64,000 nt of DNA from Platycnemis pennipes (Eukaryota > Arthropoda > Insecta > Odonata > Platycnemididae): NCBI GenBank assembly GCA_933228895.1, contig OW121849.1, positions 37,418,354 to 37,482,353 of the forward strand. Reading direction: 5' to 3'. Positions 24,905 to 36,424 of this stretch are shown in pieces (within the stretch, counting starts at the first letter, position 1; each line of letters begins with the position of its first letter). The notes under the pieces were generated by a model. That model saw nothing but the letters and a program-made list of their open reading frames with translations. It had not been told where the DNA came from and did no database searches. Made by a program: the position numbers and the translations under genes.

Positions 24905-26070
24905 TTCTTTTTTGGACTGTGATTCGAGCATGAGTTGAACCGTATTTTTAACCTGGAAGAAATGCATGAAAGGGTTTGATGCACCGAGGAAAAAATCCTT
25001 GCTTGATTTTGTTGCATGTTGCAAGAATGAGGGTGGTTATGTCGGGAATGATTCAAGGGTATTTCGCTAGCGTCAAAAGACATATTATACTTGACTGGTA
25101 TAATTTGTTCCATTGGTGCAGCTGTAGCTCAAAAATATCAGTAGGGAAGTCATATTTGCAGTGATTATTTGGCGACCTGTGGCAAAATGTGGCGTTATAA
25201 GTTAGTTGTTACGATTGTCTAGTAGCCCCTTTGATTTCTAAAAAGTGCTTCAGAGGGTTGAATTGTGCAATTGGTATTTAAAGGAAGGTTAATTAGGAAA
25301 GTCCGTGTGATTTTTCACTCCTAATTTGCCTCGAGAAAATATTCCAATATTACGACCAGCACCATTTGGTTATTCACAGATGACACGGCCTTACACTGAG
25401 GTTAAATTGATAACACAGACCAAGATACCATTTCATTTTCGATTGTAGTACAAGGTGTTATTAAAGAATTGTATTGCTTGGTCTGAGATAAAATTGCTGT
25501 CGAGCCCCCCTAGGAACATGATGCCTCAATTCACAAAAAAACAGAGGGATTTTGAGATGTTTATAAAACTGATACGGTAGAATCAATAACTAAGATGTTT
25601 TATGCAGATAAATACTGATACTCTCTCTCAAAAAACAGGAATCCATCCCCAAAATGATCAAATATCAGTATGTGAGAAAATACAATGAAATGGTCAAAGT
25701 TTCAAATAAAAATATATATGCCTTTAAATTATAAATTTATTGAAAAACCTTTAATGGAATTTAACTATTTGTCGGTAATCAGTCATGTGCTTCATTTTGA
25801 ATTGGTATTCAAGTTCCACTCAATTGGGGGTAGGTGGCATTTACAGAATGGCAATAATAATGTCTTTTCCACGAACAACCTGCAGTAAGAACAGTGCCAA
25901 ATAGCACGGTAAATTAATCTGGTATAATGAGTATTATTAGCTGATCACCATTTATATTGATTTCAATAATTTGAGCCATTAAATCCTGAAACAATGACCA
26001 TTGTATTATTTAGCGGAACGATAGACTTTTAGACGCAGTTTATGTGTTTCATTTTAATAAAATTTCAAAC
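24905..26070. other. No gene seen
   Basis: AT-rich, closed in all frames, no recognisable repeats. Confidence 0.5.
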
Positions 26071-26075
26071 AATAA

Positions 26076-26457
26076 TGGGTTCATGGCAGTTTTCTGGGGG
26101 TAGAGCAGGTAGACGGTCATTAAAGAGGATCTCTGCTCGCGATCGGCCTAATCCGTACCCTCGCTCGGCTTCGACCTTCATTAGCGACCGGACTCTCGCG
26201 GCAAGGGGCCATGCAGACGAAACTAACCGCGTGCAATACGATGTTAAAAGTTATTAACTATTTAAATGGGCAACAATTCATTACCGCCATTTTATCAAAT
26301 ATCCTAAGAGAATTACGAGCGTCTTTTGATCGGCACACCCTCGCGGTGGCTTGCAGGGTATCGTGTAGATGTAGATGAGACGTTCTTAGATAAAAATTAA
26401 CCTCCTTGCCAATGACCGTGTACCTGCTCTGCCCCCCAGAAAACTACCATGAACCCA
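26076..26457. repeat. Inverted repeat pair (about 46-bp arms) bounding a 382-bp segment
   Basis: Left arm 26076-26121 (TGGGTTCATGGCAGTTTTCT, then GAGCAGGTAGACGGTCATT) and right arm 26411-26457 are reverse complements with about four mismatches. The interior holds a CR1-like 3' tail. The arms could be TIRs of a MITE that later received the LINE tail, or two inverted copies of a repeat. No clear target duplication is visible. Confidence 0.65.
26325..26377 (+). mobile_element. CR1-like LINE 3' tail (very short)
   Basis: GGCACACCCTCGCGGTGGCT, then TGCAGGGTATCGTGTAGATG and TAGATGAGA: the last 50 or so bases of the LINE family described at 301 and 6698. Confidence 0.72.
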
Positions 26458-26469
26458 ATGATGAATTTT

Positions 26470-27050
26470 TCCACAGCACGGCGCCACAAACCTAGAAAAC
26501 TGACATCGCTTCAAAAGTTTTTATTTTTCTCCATTCCCTATTTCTGATCGCCCAGAAAGTCCCGTGGTTTAATTTACTTCCTGCTTCTGTATAACGCTTC
26601 ACTGAACTGTAGAGAACATCCTTCACTTCCCTCGTGTTAAAGCACTTTTAAGCTCCTGTGGTCCGTTTTATTTGTGTCTATGGGAACTCGAAAAACCGAT
26701 CAGTCTGAGGTATTCTTTTGTTCATTCGCATACCGAAATCTCTTTGTATTATTTTCATTAGCTTTTTTCAACTCTCCGCCAAGAAGCGATACGCCGGTGA
26801 ATGATTGCCGTTTCTCCGTTTCTGTGAGCTGTCCAATCGATGGACTAGGAATGCTTCTTTCTGTTTCCGAGCTGAGAAACGTAACAGCTAATCGACCGAG
26901 TATTGGGGATATCTGGGTCGCATTTCCCAGATGCATTGGAAGAAGACCTCGCCCAACGTCGCTCACTTTACTCCAGACAGTTGATTGATTGATTTTTTTC
27001 TCACGGATAAAAATGTTGGAGGGAATGGCAATTATTTATTTCCACTTAGG
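26470..27050. other. No gene seen
   Basis: Overlapping ORFs on opposite strands (26674-26988 plus, 26700-26966 minus) lack domains, coding bias or splice support. Confidence 0.45.
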
Positions 27051-27058
27051 ATCGAGTA

Positions 27059-27355
27059 CACTGTAAAAAGTAGATCTGATTTTAAGGTACAAAAGCGATC
27101 TGAATTTCAGATGCAACAATTTTAAGACAGGGTATGTTGAATTTCAGCAGTAATATCTTGTCTAAAAATAAGGCAGGTGAACGGCTGAAAATCAGACCAT
27201 CCAGAATCCTGCTTCCTCTGCTTCCTGCTCAGCTACTCCTGTACCAACCATCCATGTTCCTGCCTCTTCCGTACCTTAAATCCGTGTTCCTGCCTTACAA
27301 CCAGACAGCGCTTAAATTCAGATCGCACTGAAAATCAGATCAACTTTTTACAGTG
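27059..27355. mobile_element. 297-bp MITE with TA target duplication (Tc1/mariner-like)
   Basis: Left end CACTGTAAAAAGTAGATCTG and the reverse complement of the right end CACTGTAAAAAGTTGATCTG differ at one base in the first 20. Both continue with ATTTT.AG and GCGATCTGAATTT-like sequence. TA flanks the element on both sides (27057-27058 and 27356-27357), as for Tc1/mariner elements. The interior has repeated TTCCTGC words and no transposase, so it is non-autonomous. Confidence 0.83.
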
Positions 27356-27770
27356 TAGTAGTGGTGGTTTATGAAGTTTATCTTAGTGGTATAAATGATG
27401 AGAGACGTAAATAATTCATTTGAACCGTTTCTAACTGACATGTTAAGTTGCTTTTTCGTTATTCAAATTTTACATTTAATTTCTTTTTATATCATTGATA
27501 GCCTTCTCGTCACCCGATTTGATCCATATGTTTTGTTATATAAATTCGAAATACGTGGTATTTAAAGTTATTATTCCTTATTGTAGAATATGGCTTCTGA
27601 TGAAAGCAAACAAGACACCATTTTCTTATATGTAACTAAAAATATACACTACTTTTTTTGTAAAATGAAAGAAATTTCAAATTGATGGACAGGCAGTTTA
27701 TAGGCGCCTTAGGTTTAAAATATTTTTAGATATGTCCCTCACTACAATATTTTTCCATTATTTATTCCAG

Positions 27771-27892
27771 ATACTGTGGTATTGTGGAAGTGAGAAGAGG
27801 AAGGATGTTCTGAAAGTTCACGGCTGACATTCGTCGAATCTTATGGGCTGGATTATACGGGAGCGGTCCCTGCGGCACTCGACGAGTTGATC
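27771..27892 (+). other. Candidate non-coding exon (5' UTR or lncRNA)
   Basis: A 122-base block richer in GC than its AT-rich flanks is bounded by an acceptor (CCATTATTTATTCCAG, ending 27770) and a near-consensus donor (ATC|GTAAGTAA, starting 27893). All three frames contain stops (for example GGC TGA in frame 1 and TTC TGA in frame 2), so it is not an internal coding exon. It would suit a 5' UTR exon or a long non-coding RNA. No second exon could be identified. Confidence 0.4.
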
Positions 27893-27899
27893 GTAAGTA

Positions 27900-28780
27900 A
27901 TTCACTTTGATGTTCGCACCTCCTCTTCATTTATCTAGAAATATTTTTCGTCCGCAACAAATTTATGAAACCTAAAAATTTGATGTAAAAGGTACTATGG
28001 GAGGAAATTGTAAAAAAAACATTTAAATATTTTTTGATATGTACATATGATAGTGGAAAAACACTCAAGAGCTGGAGTTATAGATTATTTTACTGAATCT
28101 TTATCACTGTCAATAGCGCGAACTTTTCCAGAGGAGCCTTGCCCTAGGTAACCATTCTAACAAATCGCAATTTGTAGCTTAAAACCCCAGACAGAATTTG
28201 TAGAGCTGTAATTCAATCCTCTCTCCGGAGCCAATGGAATAATAACGATAAGGCGAACGCTCGTGTTACTAAGATCTGTGATCGAGCCACAGGTTAAAAA
28301 TAAGCTCTAGGGGTGATCATATGAATAAAGACACGTCGATTATTTGAGGTTTTTGGTGGAACAGACAGTTTTCTTACAATCAGTGGATAGAGGGAAAGAG
28401 AGGGTACGGTTTAAGAGGAGAGGACAGGAGGCAAGAGATGAGAGAACGTTGAGTGAAACATATTGAGCCCAGGTGGGTTGAAAGCTTCCTCTCGCTCCAC
28501 TCCAACTCAGAACAAAACCAGACGGAGGTGTTTCTTGTGCCTGCGAATAAGGTGGCGTAACTGGAAATGGGAATAAAAACAATTTTTTTGAATTATATCG
28601 TATTGGTATCCTGCATTATTGATACAAGCAAGGATATTTTGCACGGCAGACGCAAGTAATGAACGGAAAAATATAATTACCTTCATAGAAATATAGAATT
28701 TAATCTGAGATACATCAATAATTTTATTTTTAATTAAATGCAAATATTGGAGCTGAACGACCATGGGTCCATATTTAGCC
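27900..28780. other. No gene seen
   Basis: AT-rich sequence. ORF 28340-28582 minus has no domain and overlaps no splice signals. Confidence 0.5.
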
Positions 28781-28784
28781 CTTA

Positions 28785-29586
28785 AGAGGTCGCGTACGGT
28801 CTTAAAGATTGTGTTGATTCGTTCAAATGCAAAAATTTAACTGTGGTCTTCTTTGCTTGTTTCTTATTTTCAGTATATTTCTATACATTTTTCTACCATC
28901 TGACAAAATATAAGGACACCTTGCACTGGAAATGCGGTGTAATAAACTTTTTCAATGCTGCCAGTCGTTATTTTCTAGATACTACCGAGAGATGGCGTTA
29001 CTGTTTAATTTCTCGATATCTTACTGTTAATATTTCGCAGGATTGCTACTACACGATATCATATTGTAGCATAATGGTATCTGTAAAAATATTAATACAT
29101 TTTAAAATTGATTGCACTGGAAATGCGGTGTAGTAATTTTTTTCAAATCTACCGGTCGTTAGTTTCTAGCTAATACCGAGAGATGGCGCTTAAATACTGT
29201 TTAATTTCTTTTGGCCCGATATCTTACTGTAATTCTTTTCGCTGAGTGATTGCTACTATACGATATCATATTGTCACATAATGGTATCTCTAAAAATATT
29301 AATACATTTTAAAATTGATGTTACTTTAAATACATAGTATTTTGTTTCTTATTAGCTACACTTTTTATCCTAGGTTTTTTCGTAGCTTTTATTTCTTTTG
29401 TAAATCAAAACGAATTATTAAAATGTCACAGAATTATTTTATATCAATCAAATCATTATTTTTACATTTTTTATCAAGTAAATAGATTATTAATCACATA
29501 TACACTTCAAGTAATCCTATTTTTGGATAAAAAACGTGCATTGCCCACTTTATTGTACACGGTCTTTTAGACCGTGCGCGACCTCT
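28785..29586. mobile_element. Candidate 0.8-kb element with 24-bp terminal inverted repeats
   Basis: AGAGGTCGCGTACGGTCTTA (from 28785) recurs inverted at 29563-29586 as AGAGGTCGCGCACGGTCTAA with only a few mismatches over 24 bases. It encloses a two-copy tandem repeat. The flanks give no clear duplication (CCCTTA at left, CCCGTC at right), so class and exact ends are uncertain. Confidence 0.5.
28921..29315. repeat. Two-copy tandem repeat, period about 191 bp
   Basis: The unit begins TTGCACTGGAAATGCGGTGT at 28921 and again at 29112. Both copies contain ACCGAGAGATGGCG, a TACTGTTTAATTTCT stretch, ACGATATCATATTGT and ATAATGGTATCT, and end AAAATATTAATACATTTTAA. Internal differences show that the duplication is not recent. 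Confidence 0.88.
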
Positions 29587-29589
29587 CCC

Positions 29590-31190
29590 GTCCCAATACA
29601 CTGAGCGATCTATTAAGGGTTAGTGGGAATGTGGCTAGAAATTATGAGCCGTAATGTAACTTATATGGCAGTAAGTACACAAGAAAAAAGAAAAAAAATA
29701 TGACACTTGAAATCTTATTGGTGGTACATGTCCTTGACTGCTATACTGCTATATACAAGTTTTAAAAGAATTGTAGAAAAACATTCGGTCGAGTCAATAT
29801 TCTGTGCTAAACAATGTGGAATGTGTCATCGTCTTTTGCCTAAATGTGGGAAATATGGCCATCCCGGACCTTCTCGGCAGGCTGCCTCTTATAAATAGAT
29901 CGCATCACTCAGTGCAACTCACTATTAATCCTATTAATATTTTAGGTTTTATATGACCACATGATATATTAGAAACTCCGTATAATTTTTTCTTCTTAAG
30001 AACTGTAATGACATAAATTGTCCAGCTTCTGACCTCGGAAATTTATAAGATAATTAGACAAGACTTGTCATAAAAATATTATACTTGTATGGTCTGAATT
30101 GATTGCCATATAATGAAATAACAATGACAATCGTTTTGACACGTGTTTATTTGACCACTTGCCAACTTTTTAAAAAAATCATGTAAAGATGCTTGTTCAG
30201 CGATTGCCCGAAGGACAGAGAAAAACAAAAAGTTTAATCAATGAAATTTACATAGAATCCTGTAAAATATTCGTACACGTATTAAAAAGCGAGATTATGT
30301 CCATAATGCGTTAAATCTCCTCTTAATATGATCGTTCACATCATGAGTTTAATCCCATTGATCGAGGAAATTGATTGCTAAGGATTAACGGCGGAATCGA
30401 AAATACTTTGATCCTGTATTAAAACAAGGGATTATTTGGGAGTGGCAGTGACGGGATGAAAGCATATACCACTCTCATTATAATATAACACATTTAAGTT
30501 CACCTTTATCTCGCAGAATAATGATGGAAAATGACACCTCCCGTGAAAGGATTAAATCCTATACCCTTTGGAGGAAAAATATGGCAGGAGATTGATGTTT
30601 CCAAAAATCACTTGTTTACTTAGGCAACGAAATGGCCGTTGAACATACGTGAATGGGCTATGTCGAGGAAATGCCAATGTAATAATTAAATTTTTGTGAC
30701 TTAATTAGATCATCTATTCAAATATAGGGGGCCTACTTCTTTTAGAAGAGAAAAGTTTAATTAAAAAACAGAATCTGACGTACACAGAAAAAGGATTCTA
30801 CCGCGGCGTTTAATGGAATAACCTGTTTACAGAAATCCCTCTTCGACATATTTTCACGACTGATAATATCTATGTTATCCTTATTCTTACATTTCTTGCT
30901 ATTATGCGTACCCTTACACTAATTCCCAATACTGAGCCAGTTTTAAAATAATCACACATATAATAAGAGTACATTTTTGCCATGATAAACTAAAATTTTT
31001 CGTTTGTAGAATAAGTCTGCTTTCAGATTCACCTTCTGCTTCCTCTTTAAATAATAGGTTTTTTAATTTTGAAGAATATATTCTACCGTCAATTAGTTAT
31101 ACTTAATGCTAAGTTTGAACTTTATAAATAAATACGAGCTTGATTTTAGTTGCAGAATATACACAGAGTAAAAATTCATCTTAACTGGGA
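29590..31190. other. No gene seen
   Basis: AT-rich. A 63-codon plus-strand frame at 29707-29898 contains a cysteine cluster (CAKQCGMCHRLLPKCGKYGH) just outside the inverted-repeat element. It resembles a degenerate zinc-binding tail but cannot be assigned. Nothing else recognised. Confidence 0.4.
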
Positions 31191-31194
31191 CTCA

Positions 31195-31270
31195 ATCCAG
31201 AAACCCCCTGATTTCTGGTCAGGTGATTTAACCAGACCAGGTACCAAAGCGTCCTAAATCTAGGGGGAAT
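31195..31270 (-). mobile_element. SINE head (tRNA-like part only)
   Basis: Minus-strand TGGTACCTGGTCTGGTTAAA followed by B-box-like GGATTGAGTCCCAGTT resembles the tRNA-derived head of the SINE family. The body blocks are missing. Confidence 0.4.
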
Positions 31271-31302
31271 TCTTGTGGCTTTAAAAGGCCCCTGTCAAGA
31301 GG

Positions 31303-31680
31303 AATTTTTTTTCTGTAGAAATCCTACTATTGCGCAAAACTGCGGGTATCTCCGTTAAGGTTTATCGCGTCTAATTTACAATCCTTGAAATTGTTCTAGG
31401 TAAACACCAATATTTAAAGTTGCCTTTAACCTCGTAACCAGTGGCGCAACGCACACGATTACGGCTTCGAGACATTGAATGTTCGGCATTCGTGTAATAT
31501 CTTGTTCTTTTAAAACCACTATAAATCAACAGTGAAAGAGCTTGGTTAAAACAATGGACCGACAATTTCATGCTTCCGGGTTCTAGTCTCGGTCTAGGTG
31601 AAATTTTTTTCTCAGTGGAAATTATTCATTTGTATATCTGCGTATAACTCTGTTAAGGGTTTCCACGTCTAGTTTGCAAT
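31303..31680 (+). repeat. Pair of about 80-bp diverged direct repeats
   Basis: 31303-31381 and 31603-31680 share AATTTTTTTTCT.-GAAAT, CTGCG..TA.CTC.GTTAAG and a CG(C/T)GTCTA.TTT.CAAT end. The second copy follows a B-box-like GGGTTCTAGTCTCGG, so both may be parts of a tRNA-derived SINE. Confidence 0.5.
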
Positions 31681-32076
31681 AATGGGGAACTTGCATGATT
31701 TTTTTTTATTTAACAGGCGGACAGAAAATTATTTTCTCGATTCAACAAAGAAAACTGCATGTAAATCTGAGTTTTCCTTCGCGAGATATTGAATGTTAAA
31801 TATAGCGACATTTTAAAGCGCGCCGAAAACTCCCTCCCCCCAAGCCACTGCTGAAGAATACCCGATGACGTCAACAGTGCCGAACAATCGCCCGAAGCAG
31901 CTGGGCTAACAGCGCACCAACACGGGTGATTCAAGCGAGCCTATTCAACCCAAAAGTGAGCCCACCCCTGATTTTTAATTGAGTAGGTAATCACTTAATG
32001 ATATACAGTTGATATTTCACGTCAATAATGAGTAATATGTAGGCAAGATAGTTTAAATCTCGAAAGTTCATCTTAC

Positions 32077-32427
32077 TTTTGCAGTGCTCGCTCCATACAT
32101 CGACCCAACTCCCTAGCATTGTAATTAGCCAGCGAGATGAGTTCGAGGCATAAGTATTGTTTAACACCTGGCTCTAAAAATACCTCAACCGAGGTGCCTA
32201 ATAAGCTATTTATTAGGTTGCCTACAAACGCAAGAAGAAACGTATGTACAATGTCAATAAGTGACTGACTAACCCAGACTTCTATCAAAGGTGAGGTGTA
32301 AGCGTCCCACTCAAGAGCCCGACGTATCTCTTTCTCCCGTGGAGAAAGTGCGCATCTAGACAGTGATTTGTTGATTACTTCCAAAACATTCATTGCTCTG
32401 CGAATCGTCAGAAGCAATTTTTCGGCC
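32077..32427 (-). CDS. Candidate internal coding exon, unknown protein
   Basis: A 351-base block on the minus strand is open for 116 codons (AEKLLLTIRRAMNVLEVI..., SLSRCALSPREKEIRRALEW, SLIDIVHTFLLAFVGNLINS, YLCLELISLANYNARELGRC and MERALQ). It lies between an acceptor-like CCACTCAG (32428 side) and a strong donor AAAA|GTAAGA (exon end 32077). The entering and leaving phases are the same, and the frame meets a stop just outside each junction, as expected for a real exon. Composition is balanced, leucine-rich and predicted helical, perhaps a helical-repeat protein; no family is recognised. If unspliced, the frame ends at TAA 32073-32075. No partner exon was located. Confidence 0.5.
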
Positions 32428-32429
32428 CT

Positions 32430-34395
32430 GAGTGGTGTTTTAGTAATTTTATTGGCAAATTAGGTGACATAGTATTGTTACTCGATACGAGTTACAAGTT
32501 AGAGTCAGGATAGTTTAATTTCCGAATCCTTTTACGTGCCAGCTGAGTTGAAATGCACTCACTGTGCGATGTGTTTCTTTGAGAACGTGTGTATTAGGTC
32601 TGATGCTCTCAAGTTAATAAAACAATGCCTTTATAAGGTAGATATATTTTGCTATTGATTTGGTGCCGAAGTTTTTTTATCTTAATACAATTGCATCGAT
32701 CTGTAACGTTATGTAGCGGCGTAGTGCAGTGCTCATCATAATCTCTTTAGCATGACATGAAGCAAGTATAAGACCCAGGGTCATTGTGTCTTTTTATATG
32801 TATGTAATCGAGACTTGAGAATGGTTTTATGTTTCGGTGGTGTAGTTATAGTGTTGATGTTCATGAGAATTACATTCAGGTAATGCTATACTATACTCTG
32901 CCACAAAAGTTGTTTGTGGCCCACATAGGTATTTAATTAAAGGGCTACAAAGTACATTTGAAAAAATTCAGGTCTTTGAATTATTATAGCCATTTACAAA
33001 CTTTATGCTGGCATTGAATGTGATATGGTGATGATTAAAGAACACTGTTTAGCTTATACTAATGCCTTTCCATAGGTTGCTGGGTGTCGGACGGTAATGA
33101 TTTTTAAATCAATAAGCGGGTTCATTTGTGTTGATTGTTTTGAATAGCAGGTGCTACTTATCCTTATTCCACTACCATTTAATGTATGGGATAGAATTAT
33201 GGGATCATGCCCCAATGCCCCCAATGTATTTATTCAGCAAAGAAGGACGATCAAGATCAGGTTTTATGTTTTAAAATTGCACTTTAAATTCCTAAATGAA
33301 TTTACTGAAGGTAAAAATATTGACATTTCCTTCTGATATTGATGTTAGTGTTGTTTTTCTTGACAAAGACTATTGCAATGTATTTTGCTGAATGTCCGAT
33401 GATAATAACTAAATCATAGCACAGCACTTAAACCGGTGAATGTTGGTAGAGAGGTAAATATGAGCATAAGGGTTATGACTTTCAAAATTCAGTGATACTT
33501 CTGGCGAAAATAAAGATATGTAATAAGATAAGTAATGCTTCAACTTCCTTTTACCTGACATCCAACAGTACGACGTGGATAAACGTGCTTCGTACTATTG
33601 GTTTTGAAAACAAGACAACTATTCTTGTTATAACGTAATTAATTATTACCAGTATACTATTTAGTTTCATTGAAGAAAATAAATCGTACGCTGGGAAGTC
33701 CATTACCTATAATGAACTTCATACGGACTATTAAATCAAGGGTAAGTCATTCCCGATAAGGCCAATCCTCTAGATTTGTGCCTCGCTCTGATAAACTAAC
33801 CTTCATTCTCCGCATTAATAAGTATTATAAACAAAGGATTCAAAGTAAATATCTCTCATTTATTCTAGTTGTATTCATAAAAATCGAAATTTTGAGGCAA
33901 ACGACGGTAACTTCATGCCGCTGGCTTTAAATGCATACACGTCCACGATGTCACACAAGTATTATCGAAAGCAAATAACGAAAAAATCACTCGCATAACC
34001 TCATTGAGCTACATTACTTCTTGTCCAAAGGTTTGTTTGCAAAATTACCGAAGCAAAACAGCTGTAGCCATCATCATTTTAAGGTACGAGACTTTCCATT
34101 GGTCCTTACGAAGTTCATCAGCTTCGCCTTACAAATTTTTCATAACGAGAGTTTTCTCCCATCCGGTCAGGAGAAAAAGTTTTCTTTTTTTTCCGCCGAC
34201 GTATAGCAATCATTTGTCATAACAAATGCCATGAGGGTCATGGCATCAATTTCAGGAATATTGTCCGAACGAGCGGCAACGTAATCATCCATTTTTTTTT
34301 ACCTGAAATATTCGAGGTAAAAAGTCTATTTTATCATCCCGAAAGTGCATTTTTAATATCCCAAGTAATAATCGTGGCTTAATAACAATAGGAAA
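32430..34395. other. No gene seen
   Basis: AT-rich, probably intronic or intergenic to the exon candidates on either side. Short ORFs have no domains. Confidence 0.45.
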
Positions 34396-34401
34396 ACTTA
34401 C

Positions 34402-34570
34402 CCAAGAATAACAGCACACGAACAAGTGACGGTGAGCGACTAAATCCTCCACCAAAACAATGTTTACAGCATGCGTTGGTGTTTTTCCCGACTCAGACGG
34501 CAGATTAGGCACGGATGACGTCACACCTAGCCTCGGCAGAGCTCGGGTGTCTTCGCACAGTGGTCGGCTC
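34402..34570 (-). promoter_or_regulatory. Possible promoter and non-coding first exon with CRE palindrome
   Basis: On the minus strand a GC-richer block contains TGACGTCA (the cAMP-response element palindrome, about 34516-34523). It is followed about 115 bases later by a strong donor, TTCTTGG|GTAAGTTTTCC (exon end 34402). No ATG-initiated frame crosses the donor, so a 5' UTR first exon is the simplest reading. The transcription start cannot be placed. Confidence 0.35.
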
Positions 34571-34574
34571 GGAG

Positions 34575-36420
34575 AAATTTTGCTTGATTTTTTAAGTCAA
34601 TTTTTTATTTCTTCTGATGATGAATGGAGATAATTAAGGTATTTTTACGAGCTAGTATTTCCGTTTTACCTGTTCAAAATAGTTTTTATAGCAATCGTCG
34701 ACCCATGCAAGTTACCCATTTAATTTGATCTTAGTTGATCACTTCGTAATAGTTTCTAAGTAAAAATTTTGGCAGAATGGGGAAAACAACGGACAAGGTT
34801 CAATAACTTAAAAATCTTAATTCAGCAGCGCAATTTAAGGAATGTATTAATAAAATATATGACCGATTGAACCAATTTCGGGCTCAAACATTAAACTAGA
34901 ATTAATAGAATTTTTCTACCATGCGCAAGGAAAATTGCCTTTCGTTAAGTTATTGTTTTCACCAAAAACTCATACAAACCGTGGTTCCCGTTAATCTGAG
35001 CCATATTCAATCAGTCATGACTCGGTGCGCGACCAAATGAGCATTCATATATTACTCGCTAGAACCAATACAAGAGAAAATACAGTTCCCATGATGGCTG
35101 ACTTCAGGAGCTAATATGCGAACATGGGAAAATCACAAAACATGGGATATGTAGCCTGCAGTCAGATTTCTCCAGTTAAATTGGCAAAAATGTATCACAA
35201 TGTATTTATCTCTTATTTTACCTTTAGAGTAAATACATATTGGGCTGTAAGTTTAATAAAATATTTTTAAAATCTTCAGAAAAGAAATCCTTCTTAAATT
35301 CCTGTTCGTGCTTGTAATCGTTCGCGGAAGAAAACCGACAGCTATGGTCATTTAAGCCATATAGTAATGCGGAGGAATTCAGCAGAGGAAAGAATTTCCA
35401 AGGGACGTTAGAGGGGTGAACACCGAATCATCAGTATTAGACTTAATGTAATGCGAAATGTACCATGGGCTCAGAGGTTTCACAACCCACTCGACGTACG
35501 TAAAGTGTGTGAAGTCTCCAAACTATATTTCCATACAGACCGTTATACCAATGTAATATCAGCACAGCACAGGTTCAAATCCGGGTCCACGGAATGAGAA
35601 GTCGGTACTCACCCGATAGGGAAGGCACCTCACTTACTCTATCTCCAAATAAACGATTAAAACCAAAGATTGAAGTGGAGGAAGAAGCCATTGCTACTTG
35701 GAATCAAAATAACCAGTGGTGGTGGAAGCATTGAGTAGAAAAAAACCAGGAGCAAGACTTGTTATCTGAGAAAAATAAGCTTAAGGGAAGGAAATGCAGT
35801 GTTAGTTCTTTAACTTTGAGTTTGCTGCTATAGTAGTCTAGTATGGGGAATAAACTGCTCTAAAGTCCAAGACTAGAAGAATTTGAAACATTTTGCTAGA
35901 TGTAGATGTAGATCAAGTAGGCGGTCCTAGTTTTGGAAGAAGTTATGATATGAACTAACATTGAGATTAGCTGTATTAGAATTTTTAATAAGTGATAAGT
36001 TATTGAAATAATGATTAGAATTCATGACTAGTAGCTCATAGATTGACTCAGTAATTATCGAGGTTCTAAGAAAAACGAGAGAAAGAAAATCTGATTGAAA
36101 TTTTGAATAGGAGGCAGGATAACCTTTCCTTACTCATATGGAGACGTTACAATTGCATTGTTTCAAGCAAAAATGAATGGAAAGAAATAGCCAGGGATGA
36201 CCTTGTACGAGTTAAATGAAGTACGAATTGAAAGGAATTTTGAATCCATGTAGAGGATAGCTGAAGAAGAATAGATTAGAGGACCACACTAAACCAATTT
36301 TAACATTGATGATCAGGGATAATAAAAAAATCTGTTGCCCCACATCTGAATCTGCTGCCGCATACGAGAGTACACGATAGGCAGTTAGCAGAAGAAGCGT
36401 AGCAAAAATTAAAAGCTTCA
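34575..36420. other. No gene seen; weak repeat traces
   Basis: AT-rich. A B-box-like GGTTCAAATCCGGG occurs near 35573, possibly a SINE head. A bare CTAGATGTAGATGTAGATC near 35900 resembles the tail of the CR1-like family without its body. Confidence 0.4.
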
Positions 36421-36424
36421 ATTC

